From an uncultured Oleiphilaceae bacterium (lineage in GTDB: Bacteria; Pseudomonadota; Gammaproteobacteria; Pseudomonadales; Oleiphilaceae), in the NCBI GenBank assembly GCA_913060665.1, contig CAJXUY010000017.1, positions 1-64,000 of the forward strand: a stretch of DNA of 64,000 bases, written 5' to 3'. The position numbers and the translations under genes are program-made. Shown here piece after piece: positions 9,905-18,464 of this stretch; the stretch's first letter is position 1, and every line of letters starts with the position of its first letter. The notes under the pieces are model-generated. The model was not told where the DNA came from. It searched no databases and saw only the letters and a program-made list of their open reading frames with translations.

Positions 9905-11230
9905 ATGAAAATCGATTCTAGTGCTATTCAGATGACGGCCCAAGCGGCTCAAGCAAACAGTTTGAAACAACAGCAAAATGCATCATTAGTGGTGTCTGAT
10001 AACATTCCTATCAGTTCAGGTCTTGTGGCTATTTCTGAGCACGAAGCAACCTATCAATATCATGCTGAAGACCGTCTATATTTATATTCCAGTGGTCATG
10101 TATCTCAAAATGGTGAGGTTTCTAAAGCGTTCAATAATAACCACTTACTGACCGAAGTGATTGATGTGGCCTTGAGTGGAAAAGACGCTACTCATGCTTT
10201 GACAGTGAAAAATGGACAGCCAGTCGGATCTGGTATTCCAGGTTTCTCAGGCTCTGCTCAGATTGAATTATCACGATACCAGTTTATATCGGAGTCATAA
10301 GATTTGACCTTTAGCTCTCGAGGGGGTATTAAAACTGAAGATGGCCGAGATATCGATTTTTCACTTTATCTTCACTTAAACCAGCGTGCGACATATGAGA
10401 CTACAGAATCATTTGTGATGGATGTTCAGCAGATGCGAGACCCTCTAGTCATTAACTTTGGTGCAGATTCGGTTAGTTTGACTGATCAATATTTTGAATT
10501 CGATTTGGAAGGGGATGGAGAGGATGAGATGGTTGCGTCGCTCGCCTCAGGTAGTGGTTATTTGGTGTTGGATAAAAATGCCAATGGTCGCGTGGATAGT
10601 GGTAGTGAGTTGTTTGGCACACAAACCGGAAAGGGGTTTTCAGAGTTGGCCACGTTTGATCATGATGGAAATTTGTGGATTGATGAGAATGATGAAATAT
10701 TCTCTGAACTGAAACTATGGGTTGGGGGCGAAAGCGGTGAACCGCAATTGCGATCTTTGAAGGAGGTTGGTGTAGGGGCAATATATTTAGGCTACGCGGA
10801 AGGGCATTTTAATCTTCACTCATCAACTGGCGCTGTATTAGGCGATATAAAATCATCAGGTATTGTTTTAATGGAAGACGGTAACGTTAGGACGATTCAG
10901 GAAATCGACCTGGCTGATCTATCTGAGCCTAAGATCGAATCAATACAACGCATCCCCTTATCTGGTGATTTTCGATTACCGGAAAGTGAAGAGCCAGAGG
11001 CGCCAGCAGACTTAAAAATCATTGCTATTAATAATGCGCTGGAGCGGTTTGAGGAAATTAGAGCCCAGCAACGAGCCCATTCAGATAGCTTATCGGATGA
11101 TCATCTTAACGCTAAATCCCCCTTAACTGAGCTGCTTGAAAAAATGGAGGAAATACGTTTGGAAGTGCTTGAGAAGCAGCGAGCAAAAGCTGAGACTTTC
11201 TACCGGCAGTATGCTGAGAGTGGTTCATAG
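9905..11230 (+). pseudogene. VCBS/EF-hand-like protein split by one in-frame stop
   Basis: ATG 9905 follows an excellent GAGGAGGT and opens MKIDSSAIQMTAQAA. The frame reaches a TAA at 10298-10300, then continues in the same frame without another stop to 11230. The downstream half reads LTFSSRGGIKTEDGRDIDFSL, then DPLVINFG, FDLEGDGEDEM, a Ca-binding-like LDKNANGRVDSGSELFG and DHDGNLWIDENDEIF, and ends in a charged helix. As I recall, homologues in Pseudomonas-like bacteria are single proteins containing all these blocks in this order. So this is one gene of 442 codons broken by a single nonsense codon (or a base error). Without readthrough, the second half has only a weak TTG (10304) with no SD sequence. 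Function unknown. Confidence 0.8.
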
Positions 11231-11232
11231 CT

Positions 11233-11346
11233 TTACAGTAGTGAAATGCCAAAGGAGAGCAGTATGGTAACGATGGTGATTAATATGATGCGTTCCGATA
11301 GGCTCAAGCCTATTTTGGCAGCAGGTAAGGGGTCAAGTTCTTGCAT
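11233..11346 (-). CDS. Possible 37-aa single-pass membrane peptide
   Basis: From ATG 11346 the - strand reads MQELDPLPAAKIGLSLSERI followed by a hydrophobic helix and a final SLL. This looks like a short cytosolic head with one transmembrane segment. The longer open frame upstream (to 11481) has no SD sequence and an unlikely composition. There is no clear RBS for the short form either, so this is only a candidate. The remaining intergenic sequence 11347-11568 shows nothing recognisable. Confidence 0.3.
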   Translation of the reverse strand: MQELDPLPAAKIGLSLSERIILITIVTILLSFGISLL

Positions 11347-11568
11347 ATTATTATGTAGAGTTCTGTTTTGTGGAATATGCGCTAATTGTACCTGCTCTAA
11401 ATAGGTGATTGGGGGTAGCAATTTGAAATTTTGTAAAAAGTGAAAAATTGTGTACATAGTTCGCACGTTAATGACTGGCACCTAAGGTGGTTATCATTTG
11501 GAAACGGGCTGATAGTTTAGGATAAACTGTATCAATGCAATGTCAGTCCCAGCTCTCGTATAGTGTTA

Positions 11569-12870
11569 TTACTTACCCTTCTTCTTCCTTGTTGTCTTTG
11601 CGGATCCCCTGTTAGGTCCTCTATTACCGCTTTTTGTTGTGGTAACTTTATCACGTGCAATCTTTGTTTGTGTTGCCTTGTTTGTACGCGCCGCGCGAGG
11701 GCTTTCTGCTAGGTTATTCCATAGCGACTCTCGACTCCCAACCTCATAGCCAGGCAAACTTTCTCGTTCTATGGTGTAGCCAATGAGGCGCTCGATATTG
11801 TCGAGTACGCGTTCTTCTTCGCGGCTGACGAATGATATGGCCTGACCTTTTGTTCCCGCTCTTCCTGTACGTCCGATGCGATGCACGTAATCTTCTGCTA
11901 GATAAGGCAGGTTATAGTTAACCACGTGCTCAAGGCCTTGAATATCGAGCCCGCGAGCGGCTACTTCGGTGGCAATCAGTACTTGGATTTTACCTGACTT
12001 AAAGTCGGCCAATGCGCGACGGCGTGACCCTTGACTTTTATCGCCATGACAAAGTGCTACGTCAAACTTAGCTTTCTTTAGCGTGCGCATTAATGTATCC
12101 GCTTGGGCTTTGGTACTGGTAAATACCAGCACCTGAAACCAGTTATACATGTTAATAAGTTCCACAAATAGCTCGGCTTTACGACGTTCTTCAACCGGGT
12201 AAACAGTATGTACGACGGTGTCAGCCGTGGCGTTCTGCTTGGCAACACTAACGACTTCATGGTTGATGAGGAGTTTGTGGGCAAGCTCATTAACTGACTT
12301 TGATAAGGTTGCAGAAAACAGTAAGGTTTGGCGTTTCTTAGGCGCTTTTTGTAGTAGTGACTGTACGTCAGCAATAAAGCCCATGTCCAACATTCTATCG
12401 GCTTCATCCAGTACTACAAACTCAACCTTAGAAAGGTTAATGTTACACTGTTCTATGTGTTCCAGAAGACGGCCTGGGGTTGAGATGACGATATCGACTC
12501 CGACATTTAGTTTCTTCTGCTGCCCGCTCATTTTGACACCACCATAGAGGGCCGTGACTGATAACGGCAAAAACTGAGCATAGCGTTTAATAGTGTCAGC
12601 TAATTGCTCGGCCAGCTCACGTGTGGGTGTTAGAATTAATGCTCGGGCATTCCCAGGCAATTTAGCCTTCGGGTTGTCATGTAACCGTTGTAATATTGGA
12701 ATCGCAAACGCGGCTGTTTTTCCGGTGCCTGTTTGTGCGTTGGCCAGAATGTCTTTACCTCGTCGGGCAGGAATAATTGCGCCTTCCTGAATCGGCGTCA
12801 TTTGACTATAACCACAGGCATCAAGGGCTTGCTGAATCTCAGGCGCCAAATCTAAAGATGAAAATATCAT
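11569..12870 (-). CDS. DEAD-box RNA helicase, RhlE-like
   Basis: ATP-dependent RNA helicase of 433 aa, starting at ATG 12870 after AGGA (a TTG two codons upstream is less likely). Motifs in order: the Q motif GYSQMTPIQEGAI, Walker A AQTGTGKT, PTRELAEQL, TPGRLLEHI, VLDEADRMLDMGF, SAT, then the second RecA domain with HGDKSQGSRRRAL, ATEVAARGLDIQGL and HRIGRTGRAG. The C-terminal 40 residues are basic and rich in K, R, T and G, as in RhlE-type helicases that help ribosome assembly or RNA turnover. It stands alone on the - strand. Confidence 0.92.
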   Translation of the reverse strand: MIFSSLDLAPEIQQALDACGYSQMTPIQEGAIIPARRGKDILANAQTGTGKTAAFAIPILQRLHDNPKAKLPGNARALILTPTRELAEQLADTIKRYAQFLPLSVTALYGGVKMSGQQKKLNVGVDIVISTPGRLLEHIEQCNINLSKVEFVVLDEADRMLDMGFIADVQSLLQKAPKKRQTLLFSATLSKSVNELAHKLLINHEVVSVAKQNATADTVVHTVYPVEERRKAELFVELINMYNWFQVLVFTSTKAQADTLMRTLKKAKFDVALCHGDKSQGSRRRALADFKSGKIQVLIATEVAARGLDIQGLEHVVNYNLPYLAEDYVHRIGRTGRAGTKGQAISFVSREEERVLDNIERLIGYTIERESLPGYEVGSRESLWNNLAESPRAARTNKATQTKIARDKVTTTKSGNRGPNRGSAKTTRKKKGK

Positions 12871-13038
12871 GAACAATCCTATGTAAATCGCGTACAGTCA
12901 AAATGGAACGCGAATTATAAAGGATTTCGACCCGCTTAGTGAGATCATTTCACTATTGAGATATTATTTCGCCATTGGGTTAGCTTTGAGTTAGGCTAGT
13001 CGAAACTAAATAGACACTATAAATGTTGAATATAGATT

Positions 13039-13998
13039 ATGAAGCATGATTGGACTCGGAGTAAGATAACGGCTCAAATGTCAGCATTTGATTTCAATAA
13101 CCTCCCTGAACTAACTGAAGAAGCCAAACGTTACTGTCGTTATTATCAAATTGATTTTTGTGATACGTTGCCTGATGTAAAGCATTATCTAGGGAGTTTT
13201 GACTCGCTAGGTTATCGCATGGCAATGCATTACTATTTGCCGGAATCGGTAAAAGGGACGGTGTTTATATTTCATGGTTATTTTGATCATGTTGGGCTGT
13301 ACGGTCACCTTATTAAACACTGCTTAGAGCAAAATTTAGCTGTGATCGCTTATGACCTCCCAGGGCATGGATTGTCATCAGGCCGCCCCACTGCTATTAA
13401 ATCGTTTGATGATTATCAGTTAGCACTAAAAAGTTGTGTTAACTTATGCCAAGACTATATCCAAGCGCCATTTTATGGCATAGGTCAGAGCACAGGCGGA
13501 GCCGTACTGGTCGATCATTTGTTAAATCGTACCCAGCAGTTCTCGTCTACTATCTTTGACAAAGTGATTTTATTGGCACCGCTCGTTAGACCGGTTGGGT
13601 GGAGTGGCGCACTATTTATACATTCTGTAGTCGGGCCTTTTATAAGCACCTGGAAGCGTGTTTTTTCAGAGAATAGTAATGACCCTGTGTTTATCAAATT
13701 TTTAAAAAACCATGATCCGTTGCAGTCCCGAAATATGTCTATTGAGTGGATTACAGCGTTAAGGCGTTGGATAAAAGCGATAGAAAGCACTGATGCCATT
13801 GATGGATGTGTTTCTATTGTTCAGGGTAAGCGGGATATGACGGTAGATTGGCGTCACAATATTACGATTCTACAACAGAAGTTTTCTGAAGTAGATGTAC
13901 ATTATCTACCCAAAGGGCGTCACCATTTAGTTAATGAGTCCGAAGAGATAAGGCAGGATGTGTTTAATTTCATTGATAGAGTATTGGCATCGTCTTAA
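13039..13998 (+). CDS. Alpha/beta hydrolase (monoacylglycerol lipase-like)
   Basis: 319 aa with the Hydrolase_4/lysophospholipase pattern. The oxyanion region is FIFHGYFDHVGLYGHL, strand four AYDLPGHGLSSGRP, and the nucleophile elbow GIGQSTGG (Ser). The general acid Asp is probably in VQGKRDMTVDW, and the catalytic His in KGRHHLVNE near the C-terminus. There is no signal peptide, so it is cytosolic. It likely hydrolyses acyl esters such as lysophospholipids or monoglycerides; the exact substrate is not visible. An in-frame ATG at 13078 is an alternative start. The OmpA-family lipoprotein gene follows 51 bases later. Confidence 0.85.
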   Translation: MKHDWTRSKITAQMSAFDFNNLPELTEEAKRYCRYYQIDFCDTLPDVKHYLGSFDSLGYRMAMHYYLPESVKGTVFIFHGYFDHVGLYGHLIKHCLEQNLAVIAYDLPGHGLSSGRPTAIKSFDDYQLALKSCVNLCQDYIQAPFYGIGQSTGGAVLVDHLLNRTQQFSSTIFDKVILLAPLVRPVGWSGALFIHSVVGPFISTWKRVFSENSNDPVFIKFLKNHDPLQSRNMSIEWITALRRWIKAIESTDAIDGCVSIVQGKRDMTVDWRHNITILQQKFSEVDVHYLPKGRHHLVNESEEIRQDVFNFIDRVLASS

Positions 13999-14049
13999 CA
14001 TTTAATTTACGTTCCAACGAAATAGTAACTATCAGGAGATAGAGAAGTA

Positions 14050-14706
14050 ATGATTCGTAAGGGTTTAAGTATTGCAATTGTATCTGTGCTGGCATCTGGC
14101 TGTATGACATATGATCCATACACTGGTGAAGAAAAAGTATCGAGCGCGACCACAGGTGCCGCCATTGGAGCGGTAGCCGGTGCTGCCATTGGTGCAGCGT
14201 CTTCAAGTAAAAAAGATCGCGGTAAGGGTGCGTTAATAGGCGCAGCGGCAGGCGGCGCGATGGGCGGTGGTATTGGTTATTATATGGATCAGCAGGAGGC
14301 TGAGCTACGTCATCAATTGAAAGGCTCTGGCGTGCAGGTAGCTCGCTCTGGTGATGAAATCACCTTGATTATGCCGGGCAATATTACCTTCGATACAGGC
14401 AAGTCTAATATCAAAGGTAATTTCACTGAAGTCTTAGGGTCTGTAGCCATTGTCTTGAAAGAGTTTGATGAGACAGCGATACAGGTTGAAGGTCATACTG
14501 ATTCAACGGGTTCGTTGAGCTTAAACCAGACTTTAAGCGAGCAACGTGCGAATAGTGTTAAGTACTTCTTGCAGACTAAGCAGATTCCATCAGGACGTAT
14601 ACATGCGTCCGGTCTTGGTCCTCGTTACCCTATAGCAACCAACAGTTCTGCTGCGGGTCGTGAAGCCAATCGACGAGTAGAGCTAAAGCTATTGCCTTTG
14701 AAATAG
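14050..14706 (+). CDS. OmpA-family outer-membrane lipoprotein (YiaD-like)
   Basis: 218 aa. Signal peptide with lipobox ASGC (Cys18). A glycine-zipper segment (GAAIGAVAGAAIGAA ... GALIGAAAGGAMGGGIGYY, about residues 35-80) probably inserts in or packs against the membrane. The C-terminal OmpA domain binds peptidoglycan, with IQVEGHTDSTGS, LNQTLSEQRANSVKYFL and GREANRRVEL, including the conserved Asp and Arg. It should tether the outer membrane to the cell wall. RBS AGAGAAG precedes the ATG. Transcription ends at the shared terminator downstream. Confidence 0.92.
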   Translation: MIRKGLSIAIVSVLASGCMTYDPYTGEEKVSSATTGAAIGAVAGAAIGAASSSKKDRGKGALIGAAAGGAMGGGIGYYMDQQEAELRHQLKGSGVQVARSGDEITLIMPGNITFDTGKSNIKGNFTEVLGSVAIVLKEFDETAIQVEGHTDSTGSLSLNQTLSEQRANSVKYFLQTKQIPSGRIHASGLGPRYPIATNSSAAGREANRRVELKLLPLK

Positions 14707-14725
14707 ACTGGCATAATTTTACAAT

Positions 14726-14757
14726 AAAAAAAGGGGCTGTTTTACGGCCCCTTTTTT
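14726..14757. terminator. Bidirectional terminator between ompA-like gene and serA
   Basis: Stem GGGGCTGT/ACGGCCCC (one G-U pair) with a 3-base loop, preceded by an A-run and followed by six Ts. It can serve both converging genes, the OmpA-like lipoprotein (+) and serA (-). Confidence 0.93.
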
Positions 14758-14782
14758 CGTACTAGACTTGTTATAAAATAAA

Positions 14783-16012
14783 CTAGTACAGCACGCGACT
14801 ACGAATAGTGCCTTTAACGGCGCTTAGTTTCTCAAGTGCTAGCTGACTGTAGTCTTTATCAACTTCTACTACCACATAACCGACTTTTTCATTGGTTTGC
14901 AGATACTGTCCACCGATATTGATGTCGTTGTCAGAGAACACTTTGTTAATCTCTGACAGTACACCAGGCACGTTTTCATGAATATGCAGCAAACGATGCT
15001 TATCTGGATGTGCAGGCAGTGCTACTTCTGGGAAGTTAACCGACGATACGGTAGTGCCTGTATCACTATAGGTTGAAAGCTTTTCAGCGACTTCTACCCC
15101 GATGTTCTCCTGAGCTTCCATTGTGCTTCCGCCCACGTGAGGGGTCAGAATAACATTGTCCAGGCCTCGCAATGGAGAGACAAACTCTTCAGAGTTTGAT
15201 TTAGGCTCAACAGGGAATACATCAATCGCGGCACCCAATAACTTTTTACTTTTTATCGCTTCAGCCAGTGCGTCAATATCAACAACGGTTCCGCGAGCCG
15301 CATTCATTAGAATGCTACCTTGCTTCATTTGCTCAAACTGCTCTGCGCCAAACATATACTTGGTCGCCGGTGTTTCAGGAACATGAAGGCTGACAATATC
15401 AGACATTTCAAGCAGCTCTTTTAACGAGCCTACTTGAGTGGCGTTACCGAGTGGTAGCTTAGTGACGACATCGTAAAAGTAGACTTTCATGCCGAGAGAT
15501 TCAGCCAGTACACTAAACTGAGTACCGATGCTGCCGTAACCAATAATCCCCAGCTTTTTACCACGAATTTCATAGCTGTCTTTAGCTGATTTTAACCAGC
15601 CGCCACGGTGGCACATGGCATTCTTTTCAGGTACACCGCGTAGCAATAATATGGCCTGAGCTAAAACAAGCTCGGCAACGCTACGAGTATTAGAGAAGGG
15701 TGCGTTAAATACAGGAACCCCTTTTGAAAGGGCTGCTAGTAGATTGACCTGATTGGTTCCTATGCAGAAACAACCTACCGCAATGAGCTTTTTGGCTGCA
15801 GCGAATACGTTCTCTGTCAGTTGTGTACGAGATCGGATACCAATGAAGTGAACATCCTTAATCTTCTCAATCAACTCTTCTTCTGAAAGTGAAGTGGTTA
15901 AGTATTCGATATTGGTATAACCAGCAGCATTCAAAGTATCGACGGCAGATTGGTGAAGACCTTCAAGAAGAAGGAATTTAATCTTGCTCTTATCGAGAGA
16001 CGTCGTAGTCAT
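14783..16012 (-). CDS. serA: D-3-phosphoglycerate dehydrogenase
   Basis: First step of serine synthesis: 3-phosphoglycerate to 3-phosphohydroxypyruvate with NAD. 409 aa, the E. coli-type length. Motifs: GCFCIGTNQVNL, NAD-binding GKKLGIIGYGSIGTQ, SLHVPETPAT, NAARGTVVDIDAL, the His of ILTPHVGGST, and a C-terminal ACT domain (about 335-409, LLHIHENVPGVLSEINKVF) for serine feedback. Enzymes of this type can also reduce 2-oxoglutarate to D-2-hydroxyglutarate, which fits the divergent neighbour that oxidises that product. About 250 bases separate the two starts. Confidence 0.96.
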   Translation of the reverse strand: MTTTSLDKSKIKFLLLEGLHQSAVDTLNAAGYTNIEYLTTSLSEEELIEKIKDVHFIGIRSRTQLTENVFAAAKKLIAVGCFCIGTNQVNLLAALSKGVPVFNAPFSNTRSVAELVLAQAILLLRGVPEKNAMCHRGGWLKSAKDSYEIRGKKLGIIGYGSIGTQFSVLAESLGMKVYFYDVVTKLPLGNATQVGSLKELLEMSDIVSLHVPETPATKYMFGAEQFEQMKQGSILMNAARGTVVDIDALAEAIKSKKLLGAAIDVFPVEPKSNSEEFVSPLRGLDNVILTPHVGGSTMEAQENIGVEVAEKLSTYSDTGTTVSSVNFPEVALPAHPDKHRLLHIHENVPGVLSEINKVFSDNDINIGGQYLQTNEKVGYVVVEVDKDYSQLALEKLSAVKGTIRSRVLY

Positions 16013-16265
16013 GATGTTACATTAACCTTTACAAGTAGGAAGCAATACAATCAGGCTGGCAAGGGCCATAAAAACCACTTCGAGAAGAAATTTTCATTGA
16101 ATTAGCAAGCCGAGATCAACAGAATAAGCGCGGTATGATACCATAAATGGAAGTGAGTGCACGGCATCAAATAGAGTAGGTGTAATTATTAAAGAGTTAC
16201 GCCTATTTTTAGCACGTTTTGAGCGAATGACAGGTTTAGACTGAACTAAAGGTTTCGAGAGAACT

Positions 16266-17660
16266 ATGGCCCCAGAGCAGATGATTGAAGAGCTAAAAAA
16301 CTTGGTCGATGAAGGTAAAGTAAGAGTGGATGAAGACTCATTACAGACCTTTGGTAAAGATTGGACAAAAATCCATGAGCCTAAGCCTGTGGCGATTGTG
16401 TTCCCCAAGACCACAGAGCAAGTTCAGTCTATCGTTAAGTTTGCTAATAAGCACAACATAGGGTTAGTACCCTCGGGTGGTCGAACGGGACTTAGTGCTG
16501 GTGCTGTTGCCACCAATGGTGAAATTGTGGTGTCGTTTGATTACATGAACCAGGTTCTTGATTTCAGTGCCAGTGATCGAACCGTTAAATGTCAGTCGGG
16601 TGTGATCACTGAGCAGTTGCAGGATTACGCTGAACAACAAGGGCTTTATTATCCCGTCGATTTCGCCTCTGCGGGCTCTAGTCAGTTAGGTGGAAACCTC
16701 TCGACTAATGCAGGTGGTATTAAGGTCATTCGTTATGGCATGAGCCGTGACTGGGTCTCGGGCTTGAAAGTGGTGACCGGTAATGGCGATATCCTTGAGT
16801 TAAATAAGGATCTTGAGAAAAACAATACAGGGTACGATATTCGACACCTGTTTATTGGCGCAGAAGGCACATTGGGCTTTATTACAGAAGCGACGATGAA
16901 GCTAACACGCCAACCCTCGAACCTCACGGTGTTAGTATTAGGGTTGAGCGACTTAACGAATACGATGGATGTTTTACAGACGTTCCAGCAACAGATAGAT
17001 TTGACTGCCTATGAGTTTTTCTCTCATCAGGCCATGGGTCATGTATTAGCACATGGTGATGTTCAGGCACCGTTTGAAGGTGAAGCGCCTTATTATGCAC
17101 TGCTTGAGTTTGAAGCGGTTTCAGGTGCGGTGATGGACGATGCCATGGCATTGTTTGAGAAATGTGTAGAAGAGGGCTGGGTCGTTGATGGTGTGATTAG
17201 TCAAAGCGAAACACAGGCACAGAACTTATGGCGCTTAAGGGAAGGCATTTCAGAGTCTATAGCGCCCCATACACCCTATAAAAATGATATCTCAGTCGTG
17301 GTGTCTAAAGTCCCTCAATTTTTGCAAGAAATTGATGCTGTGGTGACAGAGCATTACCCTGACTTTGAAATTATCTGGTTTGGCCATATAGGTGATGGAA
17401 ACCTTCACCTCAATATACTCAAACCGGCAGACCTGGCCAAAGAAGAGTTTTTCGAAAAGTGTTTGCAAGTCAACAAATGGGTATTTGAAATTGTCGAAAA
17501 ATATAACGGCAGCGTATCTGCAGAGCATGGCGTTGGCTTGACCAAAAAAGATTACCTGAGCTACACCCGTAGCCCAGTCGAGATCGAATATATGAAAGGC
17601 ATCAAACGGGTATTTGATCCCAAGAATCTTATGAACCCTGGGAAAGTAATCGATTTATAG
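16266..17660 (+). CDS. FAD-linked oxidase, probable D-2-hydroxyglutarate dehydrogenase
   Basis: 464 aa with an FAD_binding_4 domain (GLVPSGGRTGLSAGAV, DFASAGSSQLGGNLSTNAGG, FIGAEGTLGFITEATMKL) and a C-terminal FAD-oxidase domain with the metal/substrate signature WFGHIGDGNLHLNI and SAEHGVGLTKKDYL. It resembles the bacterial D2HGDH group, which passes electrons to the respiratory chain via ETF. Divergence from serA is the arrangement described in Pseudomonas, where the enzyme removes D-2-hydroxyglutarate made by SerA and pulls the serine pathway forward. D-lactate or glycolate oxidase activity is the main alternative. Confidence 0.87.
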   Translation: MAPEQMIEELKNLVDEGKVRVDEDSLQTFGKDWTKIHEPKPVAIVFPKTTEQVQSIVKFANKHNIGLVPSGGRTGLSAGAVATNGEIVVSFDYMNQVLDFSASDRTVKCQSGVITEQLQDYAEQQGLYYPVDFASAGSSQLGGNLSTNAGGIKVIRYGMSRDWVSGLKVVTGNGDILELNKDLEKNNTGYDIRHLFIGAEGTLGFITEATMKLTRQPSNLTVLVLGLSDLTNTMDVLQTFQQQIDLTAYEFFSHQAMGHVLAHGDVQAPFEGEAPYYALLEFEAVSGAVMDDAMALFEKCVEEGWVVDGVISQSETQAQNLWRLREGISESIAPHTPYKNDISVVVSKVPQFLQEIDAVVTEHYPDFEIIWFGHIGDGNLHLNILKPADLAKEEFFEKCLQVNKWVFEIVEKYNGSVSAEHGVGLTKKDYLSYTRSPVEIEYMKGIKRVFDPKNLMNPGKVIDL

Positions 17661-17670
17661 TGTATTGATA

Positions 17671-17686
17671 GGTGCGCTAGCGCACC
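17671..17686. repeat. Perfect 16-base palindrome after the D2HGDH gene
   Basis: GGTGCGCT followed directly by AGCGCACC, 10 bases after the stop codon. No T-run follows, so it is not a standard terminator. It could be an mRNA 3'-end hairpin or a protein-binding site for the downstream gene at 17,769. Confidence 0.55.
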
Positions 17687-17768
17687 ACTGGGTTGCTAGA
17701 TAGAGTCTAAGAATGTTCTTTAACCGATTCGTGGCTCTACTTTTACCGCAAAAATAAGTGGAGTTACC

Positions 17769-18431
17769 ATGTCCTACCAGCACCAATTCTCTGATGGAAC
17801 ACCCTTTAATCACACCCTAGGGAAAGTCGTTTGTGTAGGGCGTAACTACGCAGAACACGCGAAAGAACTGAATAACCCCATTCCTACCAGTCCCATTCTA
17901 TTTATCAAACCGGCGACAACCGTTATGCCGCTATCCGATGAAATTAAACTCCCTCAAGGCAAGGGCGATACCCATTACGAAGCTGAATTGGCGATTTTGA
18001 TCGGTGAACAGCTAACCTGTGCTAGCACTGCTGATATAGAGCGAGCGATAGCAGGATATGGTCTAGCGTTAGACTTAACACTAAGAGACCTGCAGAGCGA
18101 ACTAAAGACGAAAGGTCACCCGTGGGAAATTGCAAAAAGCTTCGATGGCGCTTGCCCGTTATCAGCGTTTGTAAAGCCAGCTACCATAACTGACCCCTCG
18201 AATATCGAATTTACCTTGAAAATTAATGGCGAGCTTCGTCAGCATGGTCATACTAATGAGATGATTACTGCGGTTACTCCCTTAATAGCGTTTATTAGTC
18301 AGCATTTTACCCTGATGCCGGGGGACGTTGTGTTAACGGGGACTCCCGCCGGTGTTGGGCTTTTGCCGTCCGGCGCTAAGCTTGAGGTTGACCTCGAATC
18401 TGTTTTGCATACAGAGACCACTGTTAAATAA
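17769..18431 (+). CDS. Fumarylacetoacetate hydrolase-family protein
   Basis: 220 aa, the short FAH/YcgM type. Motifs: KVVCVGRNYAEHAKEL, PILFIKPATT, the metal-binding cluster HYEAELAILIG (two acidic ligands), GLALDLTLRDLQ, AKSFDGACP and GDVVLTGTPAGVGLL. Relatives hydrolyse or decarboxylate acylpyruvates or oxaloacetate with a divalent metal; the substrate here is unknown. RBS GTGGAG precedes the ATG. The ABC1 kinase gene follows after 33 bases and is likely co-transcribed. Confidence 0.9.
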   Translation: MSYQHQFSDGTPFNHTLGKVVCVGRNYAEHAKELNNPIPTSPILFIKPATTVMPLSDEIKLPQGKGDTHYEAELAILIGEQLTCASTADIERAIAGYGLALDLTLRDLQSELKTKGHPWEIAKSFDGACPLSAFVKPATITDPSNIEFTLKINGELRQHGHTNEMITAVTPLIAFISQHFTLMPGDVVLTGTPAGVGLLPSGAKLEVDLESVLHTETTVK

Positions 18432-18464
18432 CATGGCTCTATCTCATCGTTAATCAAGGTATTT

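Noticed and set aside
16924-17151. Antisense open frame within the D2HGDH gene
   Set aside because: It lies inside a well-supported coding gene, has no SD and no recognisable sequence. The same applies to other shadow frames such as 10473-10781 and 12218-12547.
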